This document shows positions 1 to 8,522 of a DNA stretch of 64,000 nucleotides, piece by piece; the first letter of the stretch is position 1, and every line of letters starts with the position of its first letter. Under the pieces are notes generated by a model. The model was not told where the DNA came from. It did no database searches and was given only the letters and a program-made list of their open reading frames with translations. Position numbers and translations under genes: made by a program. Source of the stretch: Enterococcus sp. (GTDB taxonomy: Bacteria; Bacillota; Bacilli; Lactobacillales; Enterococcaceae); assembly GCF_022711995.1 (NCBI RefSeq), contig NZ_JALAHI010000041.1:1-64000 (forward strand). The letters run 5' to 3'.

Positions 1-194
1 AAATCTAAAATTTGAAAAACCTCTGAATAGTTAGAGAATAATAACTGATTCGGCAACCATTTAGGTGGGAATTCAAAAATTTCGTAAGAATCCATGAATG
101 AACTGCGTACTAACCATAAAAATGGGATCAAGGAGATTACTCCAATCACTACCAATGGAATATACATCATGTATTTTGCTTTTCTCATGGTCAT
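1..194 (-). CDS. Carbohydrate ABC transporter permease (partial, 3' end outside window)
   Basis: The first 64 codons of an inner-membrane permease of the MalG/UgpE class are visible; the gene runs off the left edge. The protein begins MTMRKAKYMMYIPLVVIG, with a first membrane segment at about residues 8-29 followed by an extracytoplasmic stretch, as in the second permease of family-1 sugar importers. A GGAGGG ribosome site lies 8 bases before the ATG at 192-194. The start overlaps the stop of the upstream permease gene by the ATGA arrangement, so the two are co-translated partners. The ATPase subunit is not in view; such importers often use a shared MsmK-type ATPase encoded elsewhere. Confidence 0.9.
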   Translation of the reverse strand, partial: MTMRKAKYMMYIPLVVIGVISLIPFLWLVRSSFMDSYEIFEFPPKWLPNQLLFSNYSEVFQILD

Positions 195-1120
195 TTTTCT
201 TGCCCTCCATAATACACCCAATTTTTTGCCGTACCAAAAACCAGCATAGTAAACAATCCAATAATCACAAATAAGATCCATGCCAATGCGGATGCATAAC
301 CAAACTGATTTTCTTGGAATGCTTTGCGGTAGATCAACAATGCGTAAAACAAGGTCGCGTTATTGGGGCCGCCTCCAGTCATAATGTATGCTTGCGAGAA
401 GGTCTGGAAGGACCCAATTAATCCCATCACTAAGTTAAAGAAAATGATTGGTGAGATGGCTGGCAATGTCACATACAAAAATTTATGGCGCCAATTGCCG
501 CCATCTACTTCCACAGCCTCCATCAGGTCTTGAGGAACATCCTGCAACCCAGCTAAGAAAACCAGAGCGGTGCCGCCACAGCCCCATACGGCCATTAAAA
601 TCAGAGAAGGGATCGCTGTTTGTTCATCAAAAATCCAGTTAGACGGCGGCAAATGGAAGAATTGCAAAACAGAATTCAACAAGCCAAAATCCGGGTTGAA
701 TAACCACATCCATAATATGTTTGAAGCTACTGCTGGAACTACCACCGGCAAATAGAATAACGTTCGGAAAAAGGCTTGTCCTCGAACTTTGACATTCATC
801 AACAATGCGATCACTAATGCAGCAATCAAACTGCTCAACGTGCTCCCTAATGCAAATGTAAACGTCACAACCACTGATTTTTTGAAAAACAGATCATCCA
901 TAAAAATCGTACGGTAGTTATCGATGCCGGTAAATTTGAACTCACCGATGACATTATAATCCGTAAAACTAAGAATGAGACTAACGATCATTGGTATGAT
1001 GGTAAAAATCAATAATCCGAGAATTGCAGGGGCTGCAAAAGCATACCCTGCACGATTCTCTTCTTTGTATAAATCATATTGTTTCTTTTTATGTTTCTTG
1101 CTTGCTTTAACGGTTTCCAT
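191..1120 (-). CDS. Carbohydrate ABC transporter permease (MalF/UgpA class)
   Basis: Integral membrane subunit of a sugar importer, about 309 residues with six predicted membrane spans. The conserved cytoplasmic loop that contacts the ATPase, EAVEVDGGNWRHKFLYVTLP, is seen about 80 residues from the C-terminus. I chose the ATG at 1120 because an AGGTGG ribosome site stands 8 bases before it; a GTG at 1132 is in frame but has no good site. It follows the binding-protein gene by 12 bases and overlaps the next permease by four, so it is the middle gene of a leftward operon. The substrate cannot be read from the sequence. Confidence 0.92.
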   Translation of the reverse strand: METVKASKKHKKKQYDLYKEENRAGYAFAAPAILGLLIFTIIPMIVSLILSFTDYNVIGEFKFTGIDNYRTIFMDDLFFKKSVVVTFTFALGSTLSSLIAALVIALLMNVKVRGQAFFRTLFYLPVVVPAVASNILWMWLFNPDFGLLNSVLQFFHLPPSNWIFDEQTAIPSLILMAVWGCGGTALVFLAGLQDVPQDLMEAVEVDGGNWRHKFLYVTLPAISPIIFFNLVMGLIGSFQTFSQAYIMTGGGPNNATLFYALLIYRKAFQENQFGYASALAWILFVIIGLFTMLVFGTAKNWVYYGGQEK

Positions 1121-1132
1121 TCCTTCGTCCAC

Positions 1133-2509
1133 CTACTTCACATACTCATATTTATCCCCGAACTGTTTCTCTAGTTTTGGCAAAATGTCTTCCTCAACTA
1201 CTTCTCTGGGAGCTTTCTTGCCAGTCCAGACTTGTTCTAACGCGGGGTTCACGATTTGTTCGATGGAAGCAGCATCTTCACTGTAGAAGGCTTTATTTTT
1301 AGTTAATGCCTGTTCTTTTGCTTCTACTAGGGCTTCTTTCTTAAATTCTGGTGAACGATCACTCTCTGCCCATTTTTGAAGGTACGTTTCATCTGAGAAC
1401 CAATTGTCTTGGTTAGGTAACCATAATCCTGAATCAATAACATCTAAACTATTCTCTGGATCCAACAAATATTCTAAAAATGTTTTGGTTTCTTCCCAAT
1501 GTTTTTGCGTATTTTCATTGTCAAAGACTACGATCGGTGGGCCAAAATTCATTTGAACGACTTTATCCCCCATCTTTGGCAAGATCCCCATTCCTAGTGC
1601 CAGTCCCTTTTGTTCGATGGCATCCCCCAGAGAACGTAAGTCCCATGATCCTGTGATCGTCATCGCTACCCTATCTGTCAGCATTGCAGTATCAGTAGAT
1701 GGAATCGTACTTGCCTGGGAAGGTTTCGGCATTACATAATCTTTGTACATCAAATCCTGAATTTTTTCTAAGGATTCTATGGACTCATCTGTGCCGATCA
1801 AAATCTGTTTTCCATCTTGGCTAATCACCCCACCGCCATTGCTGATTAAGAAAGATTCATAACCTAGACCAGTAAAATTGGAGATCCCATAGGTTTTGAT
1901 ATTTTTTTCGTCAAAACCAGCATCCCCTGGATGATTGCCGTTACGGTCGACTGTCAGTTCTTTCAGAATGGATACAAATTTGTCCCAATCCCACGCTTGA
2001 TTGACGTCATGAGGTGGCAGCTCAACACCATTTTCCTCAAAATATTTCGTACTGTAAAACAACGTCAACATTCCTGGTCCTGCAGGTGAACCAAAGACTT
2101 TTCCGTTATACTCAGAGCGCGTTTCTGCAATTTTGTTCTCAAATGGGCCTCCTGATTGATATAACTCAGTCAAGTCTCTTAAATTGCCACTTGCACCCCA
2201 TTCTGCCGTGCTTGTTTCAACCATATAGCCGACGTCTGGAAGGGTTTTGGTACTCGCTTGGGTATTTAATTTTTCCATATAGTTATCATAAGGAATTTGC
2301 TGCGCTTTTACTTGGATCTCATCTTGTGACTCATTGAAGTTTTTGATCAATTTATCGATGGAATCCTTTTCTAAAGTATCCCCCCAAAATGAGAAATTAA
2401 GGGTCACTTTATCGGCTTGGTCCCCGCCATCATCATTGCTTCCACATCCTGACAACAAGAGGCTTCCCCCAATGACCAATGTAGAAATGAGTAGAACAAT
2501 TTTTTTCAT
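1133..2509 (-). CDS. Extracellular sugar-binding lipoprotein of ABC importer (family 1)
   Basis: Solute-binding lipoprotein of 458 residues. The start at 2509 (MKKIVLLISTLVIGG) is preceded by AGGAGC, and the signal peptide ends in a lipobox, LLLSGC, so the mature protein would be lipid-anchored at the outer face of the membrane. The N-terminal motif LNFSFWGDTLEKDSIDKLIK is typical of family-1 oligosaccharide binders. It is the first gene of the importer operon. Upstream lie a 20-bp palindrome and a perfect cre box, and a divergent AraC-type gene that probably controls it. An upstream in-frame start at 2551 falls within the palindrome and has no ribosome site. Confidence 0.93.
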   Translation of the reverse strand: MKKIVLLISTLVIGGSLLLSGCGSNDDGGDQADKVTLNFSFWGDTLEKDSIDKLIKNFNESQDEIQVKAQQIPYDNYMEKLNTQASTKTLPDVGYMVETSTAEWGASGNLRDLTELYQSGGPFENKIAETRSEYNGKVFGSPAGPGMLTLFYSTKYFEENGVELPPHDVNQAWDWDKFVSILKELTVDRNGNHPGDAGFDEKNIKTYGISNFTGLGYESFLISNGGGVISQDGKQILIGTDESIESLEKIQDLMYKDYVMPKPSQASTIPSTDTAMLTDRVAMTITGSWDLRSLGDAIEQKGLALGMGILPKMGDKVVQMNFGPPIVVFDNENTQKHWEETKTFLEYLLDPENSLDVIDSGLWLPNQDNWFSDETYLQKWAESDRSPEFKKEALVEAKEQALTKNKAFYSEDAASIEQIVNPALEQVWTGKKAPREVVEEDILPKLEKQFGDKYEYVK

Positions 2510-2537
2510 CTTCTTTGCTCCTGCCTTTTTATATTCC

Positions 2538-2557
2538 ATTTGTATACGCATACAAAT
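2538..2557. promoter_or_regulatory. 20-bp near-perfect palindrome, candidate operator
   Basis: ATTTGTATACGCATACAAAT differs from a perfect palindrome only in the central four bases. It lies 28 bases before the start of the binding-protein gene. It may be a regulator site; which protein binds it is unknown. Confidence 0.45.
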
Positions 2558-2732
2558 ATTCCAAAAAGAAAATCAGTCGGTTTATTTTTTTAGCAACAGA
2601 AACACTCATCCTGTAAAAATAACGTTATCTGTTTTTCTTTACAACTACTACTATACAAAATGAAATTACATATTTCTTCCCGAGTTATGTGTGCCTTATT
2701 CCCGATTTTTGTTTGGCTCTATTTTCTAAATT

Positions 2733-2747
2733 AGAAATCGATTACAT
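2733..2747 (-). promoter_or_regulatory. cre box (CcpA site)
   Basis: Read on the minus strand, ATGTAATCGATTTCT matches the consensus WTGNAANCGNWNNCW at every position. It sits between the divergent importer operon and the AraC-type gene, so catabolite repression of one or both is expected. Confidence 0.7.
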
Positions 2748-2827
2748 TTATTCTATCAGGCACATCACACAGTAAAATTAAGAGAGTAACACCGCATCAC
2801 TATCTATAGAACAAAGGAGTAGAATAC

Positions 2828-3700
2828 ATGAGCTTATACTTGGAAATTCCTGAAATCAATCCATTATTTCCTTTTAAAACCTTCACCAATGAAGGTTGGT
2901 CAATCACTTATCCTCATTGGCACAAAGAAATCGAATTTATTTATTGTTTGGAAGGAACTGTCAAATTAGGGGTGGATGACGAGATCATTCAAATGCATGA
3001 AGACGAAGTTTATTTTTTCGCAAGCGGTGAACCTCATTTCTTCTTATCATCACCGAATAGTGAACGAATCGTTTATCAATTCGACATCAAGCTTTTTCAA
3101 GGGCACGACAATATTTCACCGAATGATCGGCCCTTAGCCAAAGTCTTTGAGACTGTCGTCAATTATAGTAAGGATTGGCCTGATCCAATCCAAAAAGAAA
3201 TCCAGACCATCTTACTTTCTATTTACTATGAAAATCAAGATCAGCGGGAAGGGTATCAATACAGTATTTTGAGTAGTCTCTATAAATTAGCGAATCTCTT
3301 ATACAAACTGCCATTAAAGACCAAAAGAAAAGAAAAAGCCGCTTTAGACAGTACATTGAAGAATCGTGAGACATTGTTCCAGATCGACACGATCCTCGAC
3401 TATATCGAATCCAATTATTTGCATGCCATCACGATCCAGGATGTTGCTGATCATGTAGGATTTAGTCCTAGTTATTTTTCACGCTTCTTCAAGAAAAATA
3501 TCGGGATGTCTTTTACCAGTTATCTATCAGAATACCGCATCCATCGGGCAAAATATATTTTAGGAACAGAGCTGGTTCCCATGGCAGAAGTAGCTGCCCG
3601 TTCAGGTTTTTCTAGCGTCAAAACCTTTCATCACGTCTTTAAATCAATGGTTGGCACTTCCCCTATGAAGTTTCAAAAAAGTATTTTTGGTGATCACTAA
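2828..3700 (+). CDS. AraC-family transcriptional regulator with cupin sensor domain
   Basis: 290-residue regulator. The N-terminal half is a cupin-like sugar-sensing domain (about residues 15-100, with HWHKEIEFIYCLEG and EVYFFASGEPHFF). The C-terminal 100 residues form the double helix-turn-helix of AraC proteins (ITIQDVADHVGFSPSYFSRF, then AEVAARSGFSSVKTFHHVFK). An AAAGGAG site precedes the ATG. It is divergent from the ABC operon at 1-2509 and is probably its activator, as is usual for this arrangement. Followed by a strong hairpin terminator. Confidence 0.92.
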   Translation: MSLYLEIPEINPLFPFKTFTNEGWSITYPHWHKEIEFIYCLEGTVKLGVDDEIIQMHEDEVYFFASGEPHFFLSSPNSERIVYQFDIKLFQGHDNISPNDRPLAKVFETVVNYSKDWPDPIQKEIQTILLSIYYENQDQREGYQYSILSSLYKLANLLYKLPLKTKRKEKAALDSTLKNRETLFQIDTILDYIESNYLHAITIQDVADHVGFSPSYFSRFFKKNIGMSFTSYLSEYRIHRAKYILGTELVPMAEVAARSGFSSVKTFHHVFKSMVGTSPMKFQKSIFGDH

Positions 3701-3709
3701 TAATTACGC

Positions 3710-3745
3710 AAAAAAGAGATCTGATTTTCACAGATCCCTTTTTTG
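3710..3745. terminator. Bidirectional intrinsic terminator
   Basis: Stem with left arm AAAAAAGAGATCTG and right arm CAGATCCCTTTTTT. The A-run and T-run flank the stem, so it can stop transcription from both sides: the AraC gene to the left and read-through from the PTS operon to the right. Confidence 0.8.
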
Positions 3746-3770
3746 TTTACGACACTTGCTTTGTTCAAAA

Positions 3771-3800
3771 AATCAACCTGCTTTGTTTTGCCAGTTGATT
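3771..3800 (-). terminator. Intrinsic terminator of the bgl PTS operon (repeat copy 1)
   Basis: On the minus strand, AATCAACTGGC pairs with GCAGGTTGATT around an 8-base loop and is followed by six Ts. It lies 50 bases after the PTS gene stop. A nearly identical hairpin stands at 8386-8415. Confidence 0.75.
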
Positions 3801-3853
3801 CTTTTTGGATAGTTACTTCAGGCTACCTTTACCTATGCCACTACAGCAAGTAT

Positions 3854-5689
3854 TTAATTCGTAGAAAATAAATAATCCCCCATCATTACTTTTTCTTGAA
3901 TTGTTTTAGCAAAACTTTCATGTTCAGATGTATTGGTGACGATGACAGGAATTGTTAGATCATAACCAGCTTCTTTGATTTGTCTTCGGTCAAAAGTGAT
4001 CAGTGGCTCTCCAGCTTTGACATACTGATCTTCTGCCACATGAAGCGTAAATCCTTGACCATCTAATTGGACTGTATCGATACCAATATGGATCAACAGC
4101 TCTACTCCGTTCTCTCCCCTTAATCCAATAGCATGTTTTGTTGGTGTTGTCATAATGATATAGCCATCGAATGGAGCAGAAACAACATCATCCTCAGGAA
4201 GAATCGCCATACCATCGCCCATCATTTTCTCTGCAAACATGGGATCATTCACTGATTCCAAAGAGACAACCGTTCCTTTTACAGGGCTATTTATTTTTAC
4301 AGCTTCATTCGCCTGATTGAGTTTGTTTTCTCTAATACGCTTCTTTTCCAAGAAAACAGTGAGGGCAAATGACACACAAATCGCAAGCAGAATCACAACG
4401 ATCGAAAACCAGAAGTTTGAGTTAAACCCAGAGCCATCCGTTGGAATAAACGTTGGAATAGCAATTAATCCTGGCGATACTACCGCATACTGTTTTAGCT
4501 GAACAAATCCTGCCAGAATCCCGCCAACTGCCCCACCAGTGATTGCCCCGATAAAAGCACTGCGGTAATTGATCAAGACGCCGAAAATCGCTGGTTCGGT
4601 GATCCCCATCACCCCTGTTAGCCCTGAAGAAAGCGCCAATGCTCGTTTTTCTGTATTCTTTTCACTATAGGCAATGGCCAACGCTGAAGCCCCTACAGCG
4701 ACATTAGCTGCCAACATGGCTGGCATGACAAATGAGTCGTAGCCATAATCTCCTAGCATTGCAAAAACAAGTGGAAACAGTGCTTGATTTGTTCCAGTCA
4801 TCACAAGCAATGGAGTGGCCGCACCCAACAAGCCAACGGAAAACCAACCTAATTTGTCATACAAAAAGCTCAGCCCACTAGCGATATAGCCACCCACCGC
4901 ATTTCCGATAGGGCCTAACAGAATCAATGTGACCGGTACGGTGATCAAAATGACAAGTAATGGTTTTACAAAGTATTTGATAGACTGAGGAATCCATTTA
5001 TCTGCGATCCGATCAATCACAGCCATAAATAATACCCCGAATATCACAGGAATCGTTGTAGTATTATAACTCATAGTCGGTACAGAAAGCCCTAAAAACG
5101 TAAGACCTTCGACACCATTGATCAGTGAATGAACTAAGATCGCACCCAAGAACATGCCCATCATGCCATTGATACCTAATTTTCTTGCAGCACTAAAGCC
5201 GATATAAATGGGTAAAAAATAAAATCCTGCATCATTCACTGCATTTAAAATCGTATAAGTTCCACTATCCGCAGACAATCCGAAAAAGGTCACACCAATA
5301 TTTAAAACAGCAGATACCAATCCAGCTGCTACAAGAATAGGCAATACCGGAACAAAGGTACCACTGATAAAATCAACGACCAATGCGCCATAATCTTTTA
5401 TACTTCTGGATTTGCGATCAGGAGTGGTGCTTTGACTTTTGTGTTCTAATTTTTCCATAAAAATAGCATATACTTTAGGAACATCTGGGCCAATGATCAA
5501 TTGAACATCATGATCCCTTTTAACTGTGCCTAAGATTAATTTATTTTTTTTCAGTTGATCGTCATCAAATTTTGATGGATCATTCAGTTGGAGTCGTAAC
5601 CGAGTGGCACAATGGTTGGCTGTTTGCACATTTTCGATTCCGCCGATATGATCGATGATATACGCAACTAAATCATTATAGTTTGCCAT
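3854..5689 (-). CDS. bglP: PTS beta-glucoside transporter, EIIBCA
   Basis: 611-residue three-domain phosphotransferase permease. EIIB occupies about residues 1-90 with the phosphocysteine Cys27 in NHCATRLRLQL. EIIC spans about 105-450 with repeated membrane segments and the motif GITEPAIFGV. EIIA follows at about 470-611 with the active histidine in ELLIHIGIDTVQLDG. It imports and phosphorylates beta-glucosides or possibly another disaccharide such as trehalose or sucrose; the GH1 gene upstream favours beta-glucosides. It is the last gene after rpiR and GH1, separated from GH1 by a 219-base gap that holds a cre-like box, so it may also have its own promoter. Confidence 0.9.
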   Translation of the reverse strand: MANYNDLVAYIIDHIGGIENVQTANHCATRLRLQLNDPSKFDDDQLKKNKLILGTVKRDHDVQLIIGPDVPKVYAIFMEKLEHKSQSTTPDRKSRSIKDYGALVVDFISGTFVPVLPILVAAGLVSAVLNIGVTFFGLSADSGTYTILNAVNDAGFYFLPIYIGFSAARKLGINGMMGMFLGAILVHSLINGVEGLTFLGLSVPTMSYNTTTIPVIFGVLFMAVIDRIADKWIPQSIKYFVKPLLVILITVPVTLILLGPIGNAVGGYIASGLSFLYDKLGWFSVGLLGAATPLLVMTGTNQALFPLVFAMLGDYGYDSFVMPAMLAANVAVGASALAIAYSEKNTEKRALALSSGLTGVMGITEPAIFGVLINYRSAFIGAITGGAVGGILAGFVQLKQYAVVSPGLIAIPTFIPTDGSGFNSNFWFSIVVILLAICVSFALTVFLEKKRIRENKLNQANEAVKINSPVKGTVVSLESVNDPMFAEKMMGDGMAILPEDDVVSAPFDGYIIMTTPTKHAIGLRGENGVELLIHIGIDTVQLDGQGFTLHVAEDQYVKAGEPLITFDRRQIKEAGYDLTIPVIVTNTSEHESFAKTIQEKVMMGDYLFSTN

Positions 5690-5714
5690 AGCCGATTCAT
5701 CCTCATTTCATTAT

Positions 5715-5729
5715 ATAAATCGCTTTCAT
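5715..5729 (-). promoter_or_regulatory. cre-like box before bglP
   Basis: Minus strand ATGAAAGCGATTTAT fits the cre consensus with one mismatch (A for C at position 14). A TATAAT sequence follows directly on the same strand, which suggests a separate, catabolite-repressed promoter for the PTS gene. The -35 region is weak. Confidence 0.5.
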
Positions 5730-5744
5730 TTCCAATTATTTCTT

Positions 5745-5870
5745 AAAGTTGTGACAGAAATATTGCGACAGACTCTCCGAAGGATAGAAATTCTGCGATC
5801 CTGCAGATTCGATTCGCAAATCTGCGAAGGATCACAGTGCCTATCGTTCGAGAATTATTTTGTCATTAAT
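5745..5870. other. Hairpin-rich leader between GH1 and bglP
   Basis: The stretch between the GH1 stop and the PTS start has several short inverted repeats, among them AGGAT/ATCCT and GCAGATT/AATCTGC. It could be an attenuator or RNA-processing site that sets PTS output relative to the enzyme. No T-run typical of a full terminator was found, and no clear BglG-type antiterminator site is recognised. Confidence 0.3.
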
Positions 5871-5908
5871 TGTCCAAGACTCGTATCATGTCATAGATTG
5901 TGCTCCGC

Positions 5909-7351
5909 TTACTTTGGGCCTTCCAAGGACTGCCCATTTGAATGAATCACTTCTTTGTACCAATAATAGGAGTCTTTAGGAATTCTCCGTAGGTCTAACA
6001 AGGCTTCATCGGTTGTATTGATATAGACAAGTCCGTAGCGTTTTGCCATCCCATTTCCTGTACTCAATAAATCGGTAAAGGACCATGGATTGTAGCCAAA
6101 TACTTTTGCGCCATCTTCAATGGCTAATCCAACTTGATAGATTTGATCATTCAAGAAAGCAATTCGTTCTTGATCATGAACTTTGCCGTCTTCTCCTAGC
6201 GTTTCATGAGCCCCATAGCCATTTTCTGTAATGACCATCGGTAAATGATAATGATCTTCCATATACCGTAATAAGTAACGCATGGCAACGGGATCAATTT
6301 CCCAATCCCAGTCTGTGGTCTCAACAAACGGATTCACTGTTTGAGCAAAAATTCCTGGATAATTTGGATAAACGAATTCACCTTTCTTTCCAGACTTATT
6401 CAACCCAATCTCCTGAAGTTGCGAGTCGACTGGTGATTCTTTTGCAACATTGCTGCGATAACAATTGATGCCAAAAAAGTCAATTTTTGCTTCAGCAACT
6501 AACTCCATATCTCCAGGGCGAATATCAGGATCAATATTGTGTTCTTTCCAGTAACGTTTGATAAATCCGTTGTATTCCCGATTTGCATTAAAATCGTTCC
6601 AAATTTTCTCCGTTAATTCTTCTGCATTCATTGCTGCGATCTGATCTTCTGGTTTAGCAGATTCTGGATAAAAAGGGACCATTCCAGGAACAGGACCAAT
6701 TTTTCCATCTTCGACTAACTCATGACAAGCAATCACTGCTTTGGCATGACAGAGATTCATAATATGGTTAACTTTCCATTTGTCTTCAAACCATGTTTCT
6801 GGATACTTACAGACGCCTAACCAATCTCCATAGACGATTTGCATGTTTTGTTCATTGATCGCTAGCCAATATTTTACTCTGTCTCCAAAGGCATTGAAGC
6901 AGGTTCTGACATATTGATCAAAGGCATCAATGATTCCTCGATCATACCAACCATTAAATTCTTCATCTACCCACACTGGCATGTCATAGTGATATAACGT
7001 GACGATTGGTGTAATGCCGTGAGCAACTAGTTCATCAATCAACTGATTATAAAAATCAATCCCTAATTGATTGGGAACCCCGGAATTATCGGGATAAATT
7101 CTAGGCCAAGCAATAGAAAAACGATACGAAGTAAATCCTGCATCAGCCATTAATTGAACGTCTTCTTTGTATTTGTGGTAATGATCCGCCGCGATCGAAT
7201 TATCGGTGTAGGGCTTTTTCTTCTTACTATTCAAGTCAATAATCGCTGCCGAGCGACCATCCTCTGCCACTGCACCTTCTACTTGCCAAGCAGCGCTTGA
7301 TGCCCCCCACAAAAAATCAGCTGGAAATGTTGGTTTATCCTTAAAATGCAT
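5909..7351 (-). CDS. GH1 6-phospho-beta-glucosidase
   Basis: 480-residue family-1 glycosidase, the usual length. It starts MHFKDKPTFPADFLWGASSA; the ATG at 7351 has an AGAAGG site 9 bases upstream, while in-frame codons further up (to 7459) lie inside the rpiR gene. The acid/base glutamate is in LAINEQN and the nucleophile in VITENGYG. It hydrolyses phosphorylated disaccharides delivered by the PTS encoded next, yielding glucose and glucose 6-phosphate, in the cytoplasm. The start lies four bases after the rpiR stop, so translation is probably coupled. Activity on unphosphorylated substrates cannot be excluded from sequence alone. Confidence 0.9.
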   Translation of the reverse strand: MHFKDKPTFPADFLWGASSAAWQVEGAVAEDGRSAAIIDLNSKKKKPYTDNSIAADHYHKYKEDVQLMADAGFTSYRFSIAWPRIYPDNSGVPNQLGIDFYNQLIDELVAHGITPIVTLYHYDMPVWVDEEFNGWYDRGIIDAFDQYVRTCFNAFGDRVKYWLAINEQNMQIVYGDWLGVCKYPETWFEDKWKVNHIMNLCHAKAVIACHELVEDGKIGPVPGMVPFYPESAKPEDQIAAMNAEELTEKIWNDFNANREYNGFIKRYWKEHNIDPDIRPGDMELVAEAKIDFFGINCYRSNVAKESPVDSQLQEIGLNKSGKKGEFVYPNYPGIFAQTVNPFVETTDWDWEIDPVAMRYLLRYMEDHYHLPMVITENGYGAHETLGEDGKVHDQERIAFLNDQIYQVGLAIEDGAKVFGYNPWSFTDLLSTGNGMAKRYGLVYINTTDEALLDLRRIPKDSYYWYKEVIHSNGQSLEGPK

Positions 7352-7355
7352 GCCA

Positions 7356-8147
7356 TTAGCCTTCTCTCTTATATTTAAGTAAATAACCGTTGAATAATAA
7401 ATCAAGGACAAAATCAATGCCATAAGTATAGTAAAGCAATTCATTGATTTCTTTCTCATGTGTTTGTGAACTTAAATGATACAATTTTTCAAAGTAACGA
7501 TTATAGATTGGATTGCGGTTATTCGTAAACAAAATAGCGGTTGCCGAAATCTCTTTAAAAACATCTAACATAGAAGAAACAAACAAGCCTGAAAGTGAAA
7601 AAACAATGATTAGTGGTTCGCTCGTGGCTGCTAAAGCAATCGTCAAATCATCTTTTGAAGTCAACAGTGTGATTCGTTTCCCAAAAATAACCATCCGTTG
7701 TTGGAAAGTTTTGACACTCCCTGCGATATTGCTGGAACATAAAATCATGACCTCTTGATTGCTATTGATCAGACGAACCAAACGATCGACTTCTTGCGTA
7801 TTAAAGCGTAAACTGAGTTCTTCCATTAAAGAGATAACATTGGTTTGAAGTTTTGATAGAAAATCTTCATATCCGTAAAATTTCTGAAATTCATCGATGC
7901 CATCATCAAAAGTTTCCGCGTTTCTTTTCATGTCTAAAAAATTTTCATAACCTAATTGTTTGGCAAACCTTCTAATTGAGGCTCGTGAGACATGTTTTTC
8001 TTCCGCAATTTGATAAATGTTCCATCGTGCCACACTCTTAAAGTTATCCAAGAAAAATTTTGCCAGTTCAAATTCTACGGTTCCTACTTCAATCTCATTC
8101 ACAATATGATTCAGCTTATAAATAAAATTCAATCGATTATTATCCAT
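7356..8147 (-). CDS. MurR/RpiR-family transcriptional regulator
   Basis: 263-residue regulator with an N-terminal helix-turn-helix of the RpiR type (about residues 1-75, containing NIYQIAEEKHVSRASIRRF) and a C-terminal SIS sugar-phosphate-binding domain (about 105-245, with VMILCSSNIAGSVKTFQQRM). A GGGAG ribosome site precedes the ATG. It is first in the operon with GH1 and PTS genes, so it likely senses the phosphosugar produced by the PTS and controls its own operon. Confidence 0.9.
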   Translation of the reverse strand: MDNNRLNFIYKLNHIVNEIEVGTVEFELAKFFLDNFKSVARWNIYQIAEEKHVSRASIRRFAKQLGYENFLDMKRNAETFDDGIDEFQKFYGYEDFLSKLQTNVISLMEELSLRFNTQEVDRLVRLINSNQEVMILCSSNIAGSVKTFQQRMVIFGKRITLLTSKDDLTIALAATSEPLIIVFSLSGLFVSSMLDVFKEISATAILFTNNRNPIYNRYFEKLYHLSSQTHEKEINELLYYTYGIDFVLDLLFNGYLLKYKREG

Positions 8148-8185
8148 TTTTTTAATCTCCCTTGGCCAAGTTTGATTGTACCCAT

Positions 8186-8207
8186 AGTATAGCGTATCCG
8201 TTTACAA
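8186..8207 (-). promoter_or_regulatory. Promoter -10 with cre box of the rpiR-GH1-bglP operon
   Basis: Minus strand TTGTAAACGGATACG (8193-8207) matches the cre consensus except for the last base. It abuts a -10-like TATACT at 8186-8191. The overlap would let CcpA block RNA polymerase. The -35 element is not well conserved. Confidence 0.55.
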
Positions 8208-8212
8208 AAATG

Positions 8213-8231
8213 GGGTGCAGAACGTGCACCC
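8213..8231. other. Short perfect hairpin upstream of rpiR
   Basis: GGGTGCA and TGCACCC flank a five-base loop. It lies just upstream of the cre/-10 region and could be a regulator site. There is no T-run to make it a terminator. The rest of 8232-8380 shows no supported gene. Confidence 0.35.
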
Positions 8232-8385
8232 AGATGAAACCTCTAGAAAAATCAATTGCCATCATCCCAAGGCTAGCTATCTTTTCCGTACATCAATCAC
8301 TGCCAACTCCAAGAGTGTCTTTAGCCAGTATGTTTGATGGACATGCGTTTCAATATACGAGATTCGTTTACCGACAGACGAAAAA

Positions 8386-8415
8386 AATCAACCGGCTTTG
8401 TTTTGCCAGTTGATT
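8386..8415 (-). terminator. Intrinsic terminator after the GH65 gene (repeat copy 2)
   Basis: Minus strand AATCAACTGGC pairs fully (one G-U) with GCCGGTTGATT and is followed by seven Ts. It is 107 bases past the GH65 stop. The loop is the same as in the copy at 3771-3800. Confidence 0.75.
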
Positions 8416-8522
8416 CTTTAAGGAAAATCGATTCAATCCATCCGGTACTTTTTTTGCAGCAGTTGGCACTTTTGTTGTTCTAACACCGGCTGCTTTCATA
8501 GCTCTTTTTTCTCTCTTGTAGG

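Noticed and set aside
5745..5870. Possible BglG-type ribonucleic antiterminator before the PTS gene.
   Set aside because: The hairpins lack a clear RAT sequence and a following T-run, and the operon already has an RpiR regulator; kept only as a structured leader.
7352..7459. Upstream extension of the first GH1 gene with a hydrophobic N-terminus resembling a signal anchor.
   Set aside because: It is out-of-frame sequence of the rpiR gene. The ATG at 7351 has a ribosome site and the usual GH1 N-terminus.
8368..8499. Minus-strand reading frame of 43 codons after the GH65 gene, rich in lysine and starting MKAAGVRTTK.
   Set aside because: It runs through the terminator hairpin at 8386-8415, so most transcripts would end inside it, and its ribosome site is weak. 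Coding is not supported.
8420..8520. Plus-strand frame with a hydrophobic run (GTFFAAVGTFVVLTPAAF) before a stop.
   Set aside because: Only about 34 codons between stops, no start or ribosome site; likely chance in a T-rich stretch.
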